Assembly (NCBI GenBank): GCA_050952845.1
Contig: JBMNLP010000001.1
Coordinates: 2,666,001 to 2,730,000 of the forward strand
DNA: 64,000 bases
Origin: JAGVSV01 sp050952845
Lineage (GTDB): Bacteria; Bacillota; Clostridia; Christensenellales; Aristaeellaceae
Direction of reading: 5' to 3'
Shown piece by piece: positions 50,097 to 58,718 of the stretch (position 1 is the first letter of the stretch; every line of letters starts with the position of its first letter). The notes beneath the pieces are model-generated. The model worked only from the letters and a program-made list of their open reading frames with translations, did not search any database and had not been told where the DNA came from. The position numbers and the translations under genes are program-made.

Positions 50097-51851
50097 TCAC
50101 TGCACCAGCGACAGCCGCTTGTACACCAGCGTCAGCTTGATGCGCGTCACGTGCCGGCCCTCGATTTCGTACCGCAGCACGGTGGTCGTGCCCGCAGGCC
50201 CGGTGCCGGTGGATATATAGGTCAGCTCGCCGTTGTCCGGGTCGTCCGAATAGACGGTGTAGGCGGCGCTCCCCTGGTCGATGTCGTAGTAGATGCCGCG
50301 GTCCCCCTTGTCGTTGGGCAGCTGGTTCATGTCGCGGAACTTGTCCGTCACCTCGTCCAGGTGCATGCCGACGGTGGTTTTCCTGGGGCCTGTCATGTCG
50401 GCGGCGCTGGTATCGATCATGTACAGCGTGCCGCCTTCGGCGGGGGTAAACCGCGCTTCGCCCCAGGGGTATACAAGGCGCAGCGCCTCGCCGCCGGCGT
50501 CCGGGTCGTCGACGGTGCCGCGCTGGGCCGGCTCGCCCTGACGGGCCACAAAATCCTCCGGGGTGGTGGTCCCCATCGTCAGCCCTTCAAACCCGTCCTC
50601 AAAGCGGAAATAGGTCCGCCCCCCGAACGGGATGCTGATGCGGTACTGCACATACAGTTCGTTGCTGACCTTGCCGTAGCTGTTGACAGCGATGGCGCGC
50701 AGCGTCACCCGGCCGATGCCCAGCTCGATGGGTTCGTCCTTATACCTGGGCGAGTTTAAATTGGGTTTGGTCCCGTCGATGGTGTAGTACAGCGTGATGT
50801 CCTCGTCCTCATCCATGTTGCGCAGCCTGACGCGCTGCTTTTTCTTGTATTCCCCCTGCTGCAGCGTGGCCTTGGGCGCCAGCGGCGTGGGCAGCGCGAT
50901 GGTGTAGCTGACCGACATCTCGTCGGATATCAGCTCGCTGGACACGCACACCGCGCGGAAATTGTATGACCCCTCGTGCAGGGTGATGGGCTCGGTGTAC
51001 AGGGTGCCATCCTCGGGCAGCACCTCGTCGCCGGTGGTGTAGTAGATGCTGTACCCCTGGGGCGATTCAAACGCCACGGTTTTCACCAGCAGGTGGCGGC
51101 CGCCGCTCAGCGAGGCGGTGGGGGGCTTGGGCACCATGCTGGAGCGCTGGTTATAAAAGGCTTCATCGCCCGTTTTTTCGTAAGCCACCTGCAACAGCTC
51201 AGCTGCCCGGAAGGTAAAGCCCTGGTCCAGCAGCAACCGGACCGCGTGCCGGTAGCCCAGCGGGGATTCAGGCTCCAGCTCCTGATAGATCCTGGTGTAT
51301 ATATCCAGCGCGGCTTCAGGCTGCGCGCCGGCTTCGTAGGCTTCCGCCAACAGCAGCAGCTTGTCGGCCAGGTCGTCACGGTGGGGGTCCAGCTTCTCCG
51401 CCTTGAGGTAGGTGTCGATGGACCGGGCGATATACCCCTGATCCAGGTATTCGGTGCCCAGCGCCCAATAGGCATCGGCGCTGGCATTCCTGCCCATGCG
51501 CGCTAAAATCAGCTGCCCGGCAGGCGTGACCTTCAGGTATACAAAGCCGCCTGCCGCCAGCATCACGGACAATATCAGCACGACCAGCGCCACCATTGCC
51601 CAGTTGATCATCCGGCGGTGGTAGTTCTTCGCCGGTTTTCGCTTCACCCGCTTGACACGCTGCCTGCGCGGCTTTTTACCATGGCTTTTAACACGACGGC
51701 CTGCGGCGTATTCGGGTTCTGCAACAATCTGCTCGGCATACACAGGCTGTGGCGGCAGCGGCGGCGCATCTTCCGCCCCCATGTACCTGCCGCAGTACGG
51801 GCAGACGCGCGACGCGCTGTTGGACTCCTTTTTGCAGCGGGTGCAGATCAT
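50097..51851 (-). CDS. Zinc-ribbon membrane protein with TPR-like and chitobiase-type domains
   Basis: Protein of 584 residues. A zinc ribbon (Cys3, Cys6, Cys17, Cys20) leads to a very basic segment, one membrane helix (WAMVALVVLILSVMLAAGGFVYL, about 85-107), and TPR-like helices (about 125-235: ARSIDTYLKAEKLDP, AALDIYTRIYQELEP). Two chitobiase C-terminal-like domains follow (GYSIYYTTGDEVLPEDGTLY and DITLYYTIDGTKPNLNSPRY). The last 170 residues are a beta-rich region of unknown type. The zinc ribbon should be cytoplasmic and the rest outside. Function unknown; part of the seven-gene minus-strand operon. Confidence 0.75.
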   Translation of the reverse strand: MICTRCKKESNSASRVCPYCGRYMGAEDAPPLPPQPVYAEQIVAEPEYAAGRRVKSHGKKPRRQRVKRVKRKPAKNYHRRMINWAMVALVVLILSVMLAAGGFVYLKVTPAGQLILARMGRNASADAYWALGTEYLDQGYIARSIDTYLKAEKLDPHRDDLADKLLLLAEAYEAGAQPEAALDIYTRIYQELEPESPLGYRHAVRLLLDQGFTFRAAELLQVAYEKTGDEAFYNQRSSMVPKPPTASLSGGRHLLVKTVAFESPQGYSIYYTTGDEVLPEDGTLYTEPITLHEGSYNFRAVCVSSELISDEMSVSYTIALPTPLAPKATLQQGEYKKKQRVRLRNMDEDEDITLYYTIDGTKPNLNSPRYKDEPIELGIGRVTLRAIAVNSYGKVSNELYVQYRISIPFGGRTYFRFEDGFEGLTMGTTTPEDFVARQGEPAQRGTVDDPDAGGEALRLVYPWGEARFTPAEGGTLYMIDTSAADMTGPRKTTVGMHLDEVTDKFRDMNQLPNDKGDRGIYYDIDQGSAAYTVYSDDPDNGELTYISTGTGPAGTTTVLRYEIEGRHVTRIKLTLVYKRLSLVQ

Positions 51852-51868
51852 CCTGTTCCTCCGGGTTA

Positions 51869-52693
51869 TCAGTCCGTGCCAAACAGCGCGTCGTAGCCGG
51901 GGTCGGCGTCAAACTCGCGCCCCGGCGCCTCGCCGCCCAGCGCCTCGATGGCGCTGCGCAGCTCGATATAATCCAGATAGCCGGTGCGGTCATCCGCCGC
52001 ACGGGCAATGAGCCTGTCCAGCGCGCGGACGTCGCCCAGGCGCGACAGGTAACACGCCAAAATGGCCTGCCTGTCGGGGCAGCGGTCAAACAGGCTGATC
52101 AGCCCCTGATACACGCGCTCGTCGCCGGGATAGCGGCTCAGCGCCGACAGCAGCGCCTCCTTGCCTGCGTCCGTCGCGCCCTCCAGCGCTTCCAGCATGG
52201 GGCCCACGGCAGCCTCACCCATCTCCTCCAGGCTTTCCACCGCGTTGTCGCACAGCTCGTCGTCCAGGCCGCGCCCTGCCTGCCAGTCGACATAGACATC
52301 CAGCGGCAACAGGCTGCCGATTTCGCGCAGCAGGGTCACCGCCAGCATCTTCTCCTCCAGCGGCGCCGCATCGCTGCGGATCAGCGCGTCCAGCGGCGCC
52401 TCGGCCCTGCTGCCCAGCTCCACAATGCGGTTGAGCAGCATGTCGGGCAGGTTGACGCGTTCCCTGATATACTGTTCCAGCCAGCGGATCAGATAGACGG
52501 GGTCATCGTAAGCCAGGAAGTATTCCCCCGGCCTGACGCCGTTCAGCCATGCTGCCGGCGTATCCAAAAACCGCTCATACACCTCGGGCATCATGTCCTC
52601 GGCTTCGTCCATGGACAGGCCTTCTTCCACGATGCTCTCCATCCAGCGCCTGACGTAGCGGCTGAACTGTTCGTCAAAATCAATGCATTTCAT
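51869..52693 (-). CDS. HEAT-repeat-like hypothetical protein
   Basis: Acidic soluble protein of 274 residues. From about residue 80 it is a series of paired helices of HEAT/PBS-lyase type (ELGSRAEAPLDALIRSDAAPLEEKMLAVTLLREIG; ESLEEMGEAAVGPMLEALEGATDAGKEALLSALS). No catalytic motif is visible. HEAT proteins usually mediate protein-protein contacts. Its start lies inside the end of hslO and its stop is 18 bases before the zinc-ribbon gene. Confidence 0.6.
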   Translation of the reverse strand: MKCIDFDEQFSRYVRRWMESIVEEGLSMDEAEDMMPEVYERFLDTPAAWLNGVRPGEYFLAYDDPVYLIRWLEQYIRERVNLPDMLLNRIVELGSRAEAPLDALIRSDAAPLEEKMLAVTLLREIGSLLPLDVYVDWQAGRGLDDELCDNAVESLEEMGEAAVGPMLEALEGATDAGKEALLSALSRYPGDERVYQGLISLFDRCPDRQAILACYLSRLGDVRALDRLIARAADDRTGYLDYIELRSAIEALGGEAPGREFDADPGYDALFGTD

Positions 52694-53597
52694 CGCGTTC
52701 CTCCGGTACGTCCGCCAGCATGCCGCGGATGTCGTGCGGCGTGAACACGTGCGCCGAGCGGCAAAAATAGCAGGTCATCACCGTGTCTTCGCCGCCTGAC
52801 AGGATGTCCCGCAGTTCCGCCGGCCCCAGCGCTATCAGCGCGCCGCGCATTTTCTCCCGGGAGCAGTCACAGCGCAGGAACAGCGGCGTGTGGGACACGA
52901 TGGCCATGTCCAGCCCGTCAAACCAGCGCACCGCCAGCTCCTCCATGCCGCGGTCATACAGCTCGCGGCTGATGCCGGCAAAAAAGGGCAGGCGCAGCTC
53001 TAACTGGCTCAGCATATGCTTGCTGCATTCGGGCATGGCCTGAATGACGATGCCGCCCGCCGACAGCACCACGCCATCCTGGTTCAGGCAACCCAGCGCT
53101 ACCAGCGACGGCACCTGCTCGGACACGGTGAAGTACTGGGCAAAGTCATCCCCTAACTCCCCGGATACAAGGCTGCATATGCCGATGTAGGGCTCGCCAG
53201 CGCCCCGGTCCCGCACCACGGTCATCTGCCCCCTGGCGCCCACAAACCCGGCCACATCCTGCCGCCCCTGCAGCACAGGCAGCGCCGCCTGGGGATGCTC
53301 CACCGCCACTTTGAGGTTGCCCCCGCGCACGACGGCGATCATTTTGCCGCCGGCCCCGCCGCCTGCCACCGTCACGGTGACGCTGGATCCCTCCTCCGGT
53401 TCGGTGGCGCCCAGCACCGCAGCGCCGGACAGAAACCTGCCCATGGCGGCAGCCGCCGTGTCGCTGGCCAGGTGGGTGTCGGCAGCCTGCTGGGTCATCG
53501 CCGTTGTCCGGCACATCCATACGCGGGCTTCGCCGCCCATCAGCAGCATGTGCAGCATGCCGTCCGCTTCGTCAATGGTCAGGCGTTGATCGGTCAT
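52680..53597 (-). CDS. hslO: Redox-regulated chaperone Hsp33
   Basis: Cytoplasmic holdase of 305 residues activated by oxidation. The core has GRFLSGAAVLGATEPEEGSSVTV and GGKMIAVVRGGNLKVAVEHP. The C-terminal zinc-binding cysteines are present as CDC (RCDCSREKM) and CYFC (TCYFCRSAH), the usual CxC...CxxC switch. Followed with overlap by the HEAT-like gene. Confidence 0.95.
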   Translation of the reverse strand: MTDQRLTIDEADGMLHMLLMGGEARVWMCRTTAMTQQAADTHLASDTAAAAMGRFLSGAAVLGATEPEEGSSVTVTVAGGGAGGKMIAVVRGGNLKVAVEHPQAALPVLQGRQDVAGFVGARGQMTVVRDRGAGEPYIGICSLVSGELGDDFAQYFTVSEQVPSLVALGCLNQDGVVLSAGGIVIQAMPECSKHMLSQLELRLPFFAGISRELYDRGMEELAVRWFDGLDMAIVSHTPLFLRCDCSREKMRGALIALGPAELRDILSGGEDTVMTCYFCRSAHVFTPHDIRGMLADVPEERDEMH

Positions 53598-53598
53598 T

Positions 53599-54351
53599 CT
53601 ATTCCCCTTTCACAGGTTTGATCGCCGTAAAGTGCAGCCGTTGATCGTTGGGGCTTGGCGCCCTCATGCGCCGATCGCCCCAGGCGCGGGCCTGCCGGAA
53701 GCCCGCCTTAGCCAGCGCATCCAGCACCTCCTGCTCGTCCCAGGCGCGCTGCGCCTGCTGCTCCACGATGCGGTCATAGGCGCCATCGGGGCGCCGGACA
53801 AAGATGCTCAGGTTCATCTGCACCACCCGCTCGCTGTCCGACCACCGGTTGTGCCATATGTAGGCGACATCCTCCTCCGACAGGGTCAGCACGTTGTCGC
53901 CTAACGTCCCGCGCAGCTTGCCAAAGCTGGATATATCAAATGCCAGCGCGCCGCCCGGCTTCAGGGCATGGAACGCCGCGTTCAGAAAAGCCGCCAGGTC
54001 GTTGTCCTTCAGCAGGTAGTTGACGCCGTCGCAGGTAGCCAGCACAGCGTCCGCCGGGCGCATCAGGCGCAGCCGGCGCATGTCCTGGCGGATAAAGCGG
54101 ACGTTTCTGCCCGCGCTTTTCGCCTTGGGCACAGCTTGTGACAGCATCTCCTCGGACAGATCGATGCCGGTCATGTCGTACCGCGCTGCCAGCGGAACGG
54201 TCAGCCCGCCGGTGCCGCAGGCGCACTCCGCCACCGCCGCCCCCGGGCTGACGCCCAGGCTGTCCAGCAGCGCCATATAAAACGCCGCCCACGCCGCGTA
54301 ATCCACATCCTGCATCAGGCGGTCATACACGGCGGCGAAGTCGGCATACAT
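53599..54351 (-). CDS. SAM-dependent class I methyltransferase
   Basis: Methyltransferase of 250 residues, beginning MYADFAAVYDRLMQDVDYAAWA as in a widespread Bacillota family. The SAM loop is VAECACGTGGLTVPLA; ATCDGVNYLL and LKPGGALAFDISS are the later class I motifs. Substrate unknown. ATG 54351 lies 6 bases after the upstream stop; the frame is open to 54399 inside the neighbour. Confidence 0.88.
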   Translation of the reverse strand: MYADFAAVYDRLMQDVDYAAWAAFYMALLDSLGVSPGAAVAECACGTGGLTVPLAARYDMTGIDLSEEMLSQAVPKAKSAGRNVRFIRQDMRRLRLMRPADAVLATCDGVNYLLKDNDLAAFLNAAFHALKPGGALAFDISSFGKLRGTLGDNVLTLSEEDVAYIWHNRWSDSERVVQMNLSIFVRRPDGAYDRIVEQQAQRAWDEQEVLDALAKAGFRQARAWGDRRMRAPSPNDQRLHFTAIKPVKGE

Positions 54352-54356
54352 GGCCG

Positions 54357-55400
54357 TCAGCCGTCCGCCTTCCCTGCGCTGCCCTGCGCCGTCTCCCACG
54401 TGGCACGGGCAGGCGGCACAGCCTCCGCCTCGTCGTCCTCTTCGGCTTCCTCGTCATCGAAGCTGTCGGGGTCGGCCAGGCCGCGGTTGACAACCGCGCC
54501 CTCGATGTTGGGGTTGATAAACTTATCGAACACGGCGTTTGTAAACGAAGCATACACAAAGCGCGCCAGCCCGTTGCCCAACAGCAGGTAGTAGGCGCCC
54601 AGGCCCATCATGGCGTACATGCCGTAAGGCGTGTAGAGCATCATCAGCGTCGTGATGATGGTGGGCACCAGCATGACCAGCCGGATGCCGATCGTCTGCG
54701 GCAGGCGGCCCACTGCCAGCAGCAGGCTGTTTTTCAGCAGCGTGCGGAAGGTAAGCTGATAGCTGACCATCATCGGGTACAGAAAGGTGAGCGCCAGCAG
54801 CCAGACACCGCCCAGCGTCAGCGTCAGCATCTGCGGCACGATGAAAAACAGGCTGTTCTGCACCATGCCGCCGTAAAACCGATAGCATATCAGCATCATA
54901 AAGGGCACAAAGCCCGTGATGACCGATACGCCCAGCCCCTGCTTCCAGTTGTCCTTGAAGGCGTCCTTAAAATCGCTCCACACAAAAGCATGCTCATCCC
55001 GCGACCAGTTGCGCGTCACATAAGCCATGCCCGCCTGGAAAGGGCCCGTGATGGCAATGCAGGGGATCATATACAGGAATGTAGTGAAGGTCATGCTGTA
55101 CAGCCAGCTTCCGCTGTTGGTGTACACCTCCAGCTGCTCCGCCGTCGCGGCAGCGCGATCGTACTCCACCTCGGCGATCAGCCCCAGCAGGCTGTACACG
55201 TTGCTGATATACCGGGCAATGACAAACATCAGCGGCAGCCAGGCAATGACGGTCATCAGGTTGAGCCGGAACAGACCGGCAAAGCGCACGCGCAGCATCT
55301 CCCAGAACAGCTGCATGCGGTTGCGGGGCAGGTCCTCCTTGCGGTAGTCCCCCTTGCCGCTCTTTCCGTAGTAGTAGTTGTTCATCCATCGTCCAAACAC
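54357..55400 (-). CDS. DUF624/YesL-type membrane protein
   Basis: Membrane protein of 347 residues with five or six helices (LNLMTVIAWLPLMFVIAR; MTFTTFLYMIPCIAITGPFQAG). The family segment AGMAYVTRNWSRDEHAFVWSDFKDAFKDNWKQG is clear. The C-terminal 45 residues are highly acidic (DDEEAEEDDEAEAV). The function of YesL-like proteins is unknown. First gene of the minus-strand operon ending at 48223-48324. Confidence 0.8.
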   Translation of the reverse strand: MFGRWMNNYYYGKSGKGDYRKEDLPRNRMQLFWEMLRVRFAGLFRLNLMTVIAWLPLMFVIARYISNVYSLLGLIAEVEYDRAAATAEQLEVYTNSGSWLYSMTFTTFLYMIPCIAITGPFQAGMAYVTRNWSRDEHAFVWSDFKDAFKDNWKQGLGVSVITGFVPFMMLICYRFYGGMVQNSLFFIVPQMLTLTLGGVWLLALTFLYPMMVSYQLTFRTLLKNSLLLAVGRLPQTIGIRLVMLVPTIITTLMMLYTPYGMYAMMGLGAYYLLLGNGLARFVYASFTNAVFDKFINPNIEGAVVNRGLADPDSFDDEEAEEDDEAEAVPPARATWETAQGSAGKADG

Positions 55401-55547
55401 GTTCGTAGCCTCCTGATTTCAAGTATCCAGCCTGAGTATAGCATACAAAAAGTCAAAAATATATGAACAATTTGTGTTGCAAGCAGTTTGAATATGTAAA
55501 GTTCATAGTTTAAGGCCGTTAAGGCAAAAAACTTCACAAAAAATCCA

Positions 55548-55576
55548 TTGCATTTCCCGCCTTTTCCATATATAAT
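55548..55576 (+). promoter_or_regulatory. Promoter of rpsF-ssb-rpsR
   Basis: TTGCAT (55548-55553), 17 bases, TATAAT (55571-55576), about 65 bases upstream of the rpsF start. Confidence 0.75.
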
Positions 55577-55593
55577 ATGTTCTTGACGTCCTT

Positions 55594-55615
55594 GCGCCGC
55601 GCACAGACGCGGCGC
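55594..55615 (+). promoter_or_regulatory. Leader hairpin upstream of rpsF, candidate S6:S18 binding RNA
   Basis: GCGCCGCG (55594-55601) pairs with CGCGGCGC (55608-55615) around CACAGA. It lies in the short 5' leader just before the ribosome binding site, where S6:S18 feedback RNAs are found in many bacteria. I could not match the known consensus in detail. Confidence 0.4.
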
Positions 55616-55641
55616 CTTATGTCCATGAGGAGGTGAAACCA

Positions 55642-56013
55642 ATGAAGTACGAGATGATTTACATCATCAACCCCGCCGTCGAGGAGGAAGCCCGCAAGGA
55701 GCTGATCGCCCGGTTCAACACCATGATTGAAGCCAACGGCGGCACCATCGAAAAGACCGATGAATGGGGCAAGCGGCACCTGGCCTACCCGATCAACGAC
55801 ATCCCGGAAGGCTATTACGTGCTGGTGAATTTTTCGGCCGATCCCCAGGTGCCGCGCGAAATCGAGCGCAACCTGGGCATATCGGAAGATATTCTCCGGT
55901 ACATGGTGATTCGCATCGAAGAAAAGCGCAGCAAAGTCAAGCCGCGCGCGCCGCGCCCCGTTGCAGCAGCCGCAGAAACGCAAAGCGGTGCGAACACCAG
56001 CAGCAGTGAATAA
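55642..56013 (+). CDS. rpsF: 30S ribosomal protein S6
   Basis: Small-subunit protein of 123 residues that pairs with S18. It starts MKYEMIYIINPAVEEEARKE and has EWGKRHLAYPINDIPEGYYVLVNF and ISEDILRYMVIRI. The C-terminal tail is longer than the core needs and rich in Pro/Ala/Ser. GAGGAGG (55628-55634) favours ATG 55642 over the GTG at 55633 that lies inside it. Confidence 0.97.
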   Translation: MKYEMIYIINPAVEEEARKELIARFNTMIEANGGTIEKTDEWGKRHLAYPINDIPEGYYVLVNFSADPQVPREIERNLGISEDILRYMVIRIEEKRSKVKPRAPRPVAAAAETQSGANTSSSE

Positions 56014-56025
56014 GGAGGGGCAGCA

Positions 56026-56448
56026 TTGAATAAACTGTTTATCATCGGCAACCTGACCCGCGACCCCGAGCTGCGCACCACAGCGAGCGGCATCCCGGTA
56101 TGCACGTTCACGGTAGCCGTCAACCGCCGCCGGTCCAGCAGCGCCGAGGCCGGCCAGCCGGATGCGGACTTTTTCCGCGTAACCACCTGGCGCCAACTGG
56201 CTGAAAACTGCAACCGCTACCTGGCCAAGGGCCGCAAGGTGGGCGTGGTCGGCACGCTGACGCTGCAAAGCTTTGTAGGCAATGACGGCCAGACGCGCTA
56301 CAGCCTGGAGGTACAGGCCGACGAGGTCGAATTCCTCACCCCCCGGGGCGAGGGCGGCGAGCGGGCGCCGCAAAGCGCTCCGCCATTTTCAGCATCCAGC
56401 CAGGACAATGGGTTCGTCCAGGTAGACGAGGACGAATTGCCCTTCTGA
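56026..56448 (+). CDS. ssb: Single-stranded DNA-binding protein
   Basis: OB-fold protein of 140 residues: NKLFIIGNLTRDPELRTTASG, ADFFRVTTWRQLAENCNRYLAKGRKVGVVGTL, and the acidic interaction tip DEDELPF at the C-terminus. The start is TTG 56026, 6-8 bases after AAGGAGGGG. Lies between rpsF and rpsR as in most Bacillota. The linker is short, about 25 residues. Confidence 0.96.
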   Translation: MNKLFIIGNLTRDPELRTTASGIPVCTFTVAVNRRRSSSAEAGQPDADFFRVTTWRQLAENCNRYLAKGRKVGVVGTLTLQSFVGNDGQTRYSLEVQADEVEFLTPRGEGGERAPQSAPPFSASSQDNGFVQVDEDELPF

Positions 56449-56482
56449 TCAGGGCATCTATGACAGAAAGGAAGGTTACAGC

Positions 56483-56740
56483 ATGTCGGAAGACCGCACC
56501 GAAAGAAGGCAACGCCAGCGCGGCGGCCGCAGGCCGCGGCGCAGGGTGTGCGATTTTTGCGCCAACAAGGTCGCCTATATCGATTATAAAGACGTCAACC
56601 GCCTGCGCCGCTACATCAACGAGCGCGGCAAGATATCGCCGCGGCGCATGATCGGCACCTGCGCAAAGCATCAGCGCCAGCTGGCTGAAGCCATCAAGCG
56701 CGCGCGCGCCATTGCGCTGCTGCCGTATACAGCCGAATAG
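56483..56740 (+). CDS. rpsR: 30S ribosomal protein S18
   Basis: Small-subunit protein of 85 residues with VCDFCANKVAYIDYKDVNRLRRYI and KISPRRMIGTCAKHQRQLAEAIKRAR. Cys pairs are retained (CDFC, plus Cys and His in GTCAKH), as in zinc-binding S18 forms. AAGGAAGG precedes ATG 56483. Last gene of the operon, followed by a MITE-like element. Confidence 0.96.
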   Translation: MSEDRTERRQRQRGGRRPRRRVCDFCANKVAYIDYKDVNRLRRYINERGKISPRRMIGTCAKHQRQLAEAIKRARAIALLPYTAE

Positions 56741-56762
56741 GCATCGATACTGCATCCATGTG

Positions 56763-56925
56763 TAGAGCAAATTTACTTATCATAGCGCAGTCGATGACTT
56801 GTCTTTTTGCCTCTGGCTGCGTCACCGTTCACTTGTCGTAGCGCTGCTACGTCTGCGTTCACGCTCCTTGCCAGAGACAAAAATCCTGCGCTGCTTTGTG
56901 CGCCACGATTGCGTAATTTGCTCTA
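56763..56925. mobile_element. MITE-like family 2, full-length copy
   Basis: A 163-bp element, same length and ends (TAGAGCAAAT...ATTTGCTCTA) as the copy at 28393-28555, with about 95 percent identity by eye. It sits between convergent rpsR and dnaA and directly touches the dnaA terminator. Confidence 0.85.
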
Positions 56926-56962
56926 AAAAACGCCCCGCGGGCCATGTCGCCGGCGGGGCGTT
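56925..56962 (-). terminator. Terminator of dnaA
   Basis: On the minus strand AACGCCCCGC (56962-56953) and GCGGGGCGTT (56938-56929) form the stem, followed by a run of T (56930-56925). It lies 15 bases past the dnaA stop, so dnaA is transcribed alone. Confidence 0.88.
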
Positions 56963-56976
56963 GCGTTTGTTTGGTA

Positions 56977-58296
56977 TCAGCCACCCGAAGTCAGCAGCTT
57001 GCTGATGTCCTCCACCGCCGCGCGCACGGACGGCTCGGCCTGGCTGAGCTGCTCAATTTTCGCGCAGCCATGCAGCACCGTGGTGTGGTCGCGGTTGCCC
57101 AGCATCTCGCCGATTTTGGGCAGCGACGTGTTGGTCATCTTGCGGGACAGGTACATCACCATCTGGCGCGGCACCGTGATCGCGCGGGTGCGGCGCGGGC
57201 CGCACAGGTCGGCTTCCGTCACGGCGTAGTAGTTGGACACGGCAGTCATCACCTCGTTGCAGGTGATGCTGCGCGGCGTGTGGGCGGAGAACACCTCGCG
57301 CAGCGCCTCCTCGGCCAGCGCCATCGTGATGGGCTTGCCCGTCAGGTTGGAATACGCCACCAGGCGCGTCAGGCTGCCCTCCAGCTCGCGGATGTTGCTG
57401 TCCACCCGCTCCGCCACCATCTGCAGCACGTCATCGTCCACCTGGATCAGGTCGTCATCGGCTTTGCGGCGCAGGATGGCGCAGCGGGTGTCCAGGTCGG
57501 GCTTTTGGATGTCGGCGATCAGTCCCCATTCAAACCGGCTGCGCAGGCGCTCCTCCAGGCGGGCGATCTCCTTGGGCGGCCGGTCGCTGGATATGATGAT
57601 CTGCTTGCCGGCGTTGTGCAGCGCGTTGAATGTGTGGAAAAACTCCTCCTGGGTGCTGTCCCGGCCGGCGATAAACTGGATGTCATCGATAAGCAGCACG
57701 TCGACGCCCCGGTACTTTTCGCGGAACTGGGCGTTGCGGTTGGTCTGGATGGCGCTGACCAGCTCGATGGTGAACGTTTCGCTGGTGACATACTCCAGGC
57801 GGGTGTCGGGCTTCTGGCGCAGCACATAATGGCCGATGGCGTGCATCAGGTGCGTTTTGCCCAGGCCCACGCCGCCGTAAACAAACAGGGGGTTGTAGGC
57901 GTCTGCCGGAGCTTCAGCCACCGCCAGCGATGCCGCGTGGGCAAAGCGGTTGCTGCTGCCCACAACAAAGGAGTCGAATGTATACTTGGCGTTGAGCTGG
58001 GGCGCCGGCCTGGCCATGGGGTTGGCGCCTTTGCGGTATTCCTCGGCCTGGCGTGGCGTCATGATGACGAGCTTGATGTCCCTGCCCGCCACCTCGCTTA
58101 AGGATGAGGCGATCTTGCCCGAATACCGGGGCACGACAAACTGATGGTAAAAGTCCGTCACGGCTTCGACATAGTATTGGTTGCCCACCATATCAAGCGG
58201 CCGCAGCGCCGCGGCGATCCATGTCGAATACGTCACCTCGGTCATTTCCTCGCGCATCAGCGAACACGCATTTTCCCAAATCGCCTTTACATTCAA
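56977..58296 (-). CDS. dnaA: Chromosomal replication initiator protein DnaA
   Basis: Initiator ATPase of 439 residues. Domain I is IWENACSLMREEMTEVTYSTWI; the AAA+ domain has Walker A YGGVGLGKTHLMHAIG, Walker B VLLIDDIQFIAG, and RLRSRFEWGLIADIQKPD; the DNA-binding domain ends with RDHTTVLHGCAKI. The domain II linker is short. The start is TTG 58296 with GGAGG 9 bases upstream. Unusually, no dnaN or recF follows: the gene is monocistronic and faces rpsR. DnaA boxes lie just upstream. Confidence 0.96.
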   Translation of the reverse strand: MNVKAIWENACSLMREEMTEVTYSTWIAAALRPLDMVGNQYYVEAVTDFYHQFVVPRYSGKIASSLSEVAGRDIKLVIMTPRQAEEYRKGANPMARPAPQLNAKYTFDSFVVGSSNRFAHAASLAVAEAPADAYNPLFVYGGVGLGKTHLMHAIGHYVLRQKPDTRLEYVTSETFTIELVSAIQTNRNAQFREKYRGVDVLLIDDIQFIAGRDSTQEEFFHTFNALHNAGKQIIISSDRPPKEIARLEERLRSRFEWGLIADIQKPDLDTRCAILRRKADDDLIQVDDDVLQMVAERVDSNIRELEGSLTRLVAYSNLTGKPITMALAEEALREVFSAHTPRSITCNEVMTAVSNYYAVTEADLCGPRRTRAITVPRQMVMYLSRKMTNTSLPKIGEMLGNRDHTTVLHGCAKIEQLSQAEPSVRAAVEDISKLLTSGG

Positions 58297-58718
58297 AAGA
58301 AGCCGCCTCCAGCATTACATTCTTTATACATTCTTAACACGATTGTAATGAGGTAAAAAAAACACCCTATTACAGTGTTCATCAGGCAATCTGTGGATAA
58401 CTTGCCTGTGGATAAATCGTGCCGCCATCTTGGCTCGATGTCATCCTATCACAGCCTCCGTGATATTTCAAGCTTTTTCACAGGTAGCCGCCCATGCATG
58501 GAAAATGGACTGTTGATAACTGCCAAGTCCCACAGATTGTAACCCAGAGACATCCATACCACAAGTCATGGGATTCCGAATATTATATTTATGCGTATTG
58601 TGGATATTTATACGAATTGCTCCCTGTTCCGAAAAATTTTTTATCAGCCGCATGCTTTTCTTTTGCGCCCAGACAAGCTATAATCGAACAGAAAATTTTG
58701 GAAATGAGGCGTGACAAG
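58297..58718. other. oriC: Probable chromosomal replication origin (oriC) region
   Basis: About 420 bases between divergent dnaA and the transporter. There are two perfect DnaA boxes in the form TGTGGATAA (58392-58400, 58407-58415), two one-mismatch boxes (TGTTGATAA 58511-58519, TGTGGATAT 58599-58607), and an AT-rich stretch around 58575-58660 that could unwind. A -10-like TATAAT at 58679-58684 may serve the transporter. Most minus-strand genes lie to the left, as expected for a leftward fork starting here. Confidence 0.7.
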
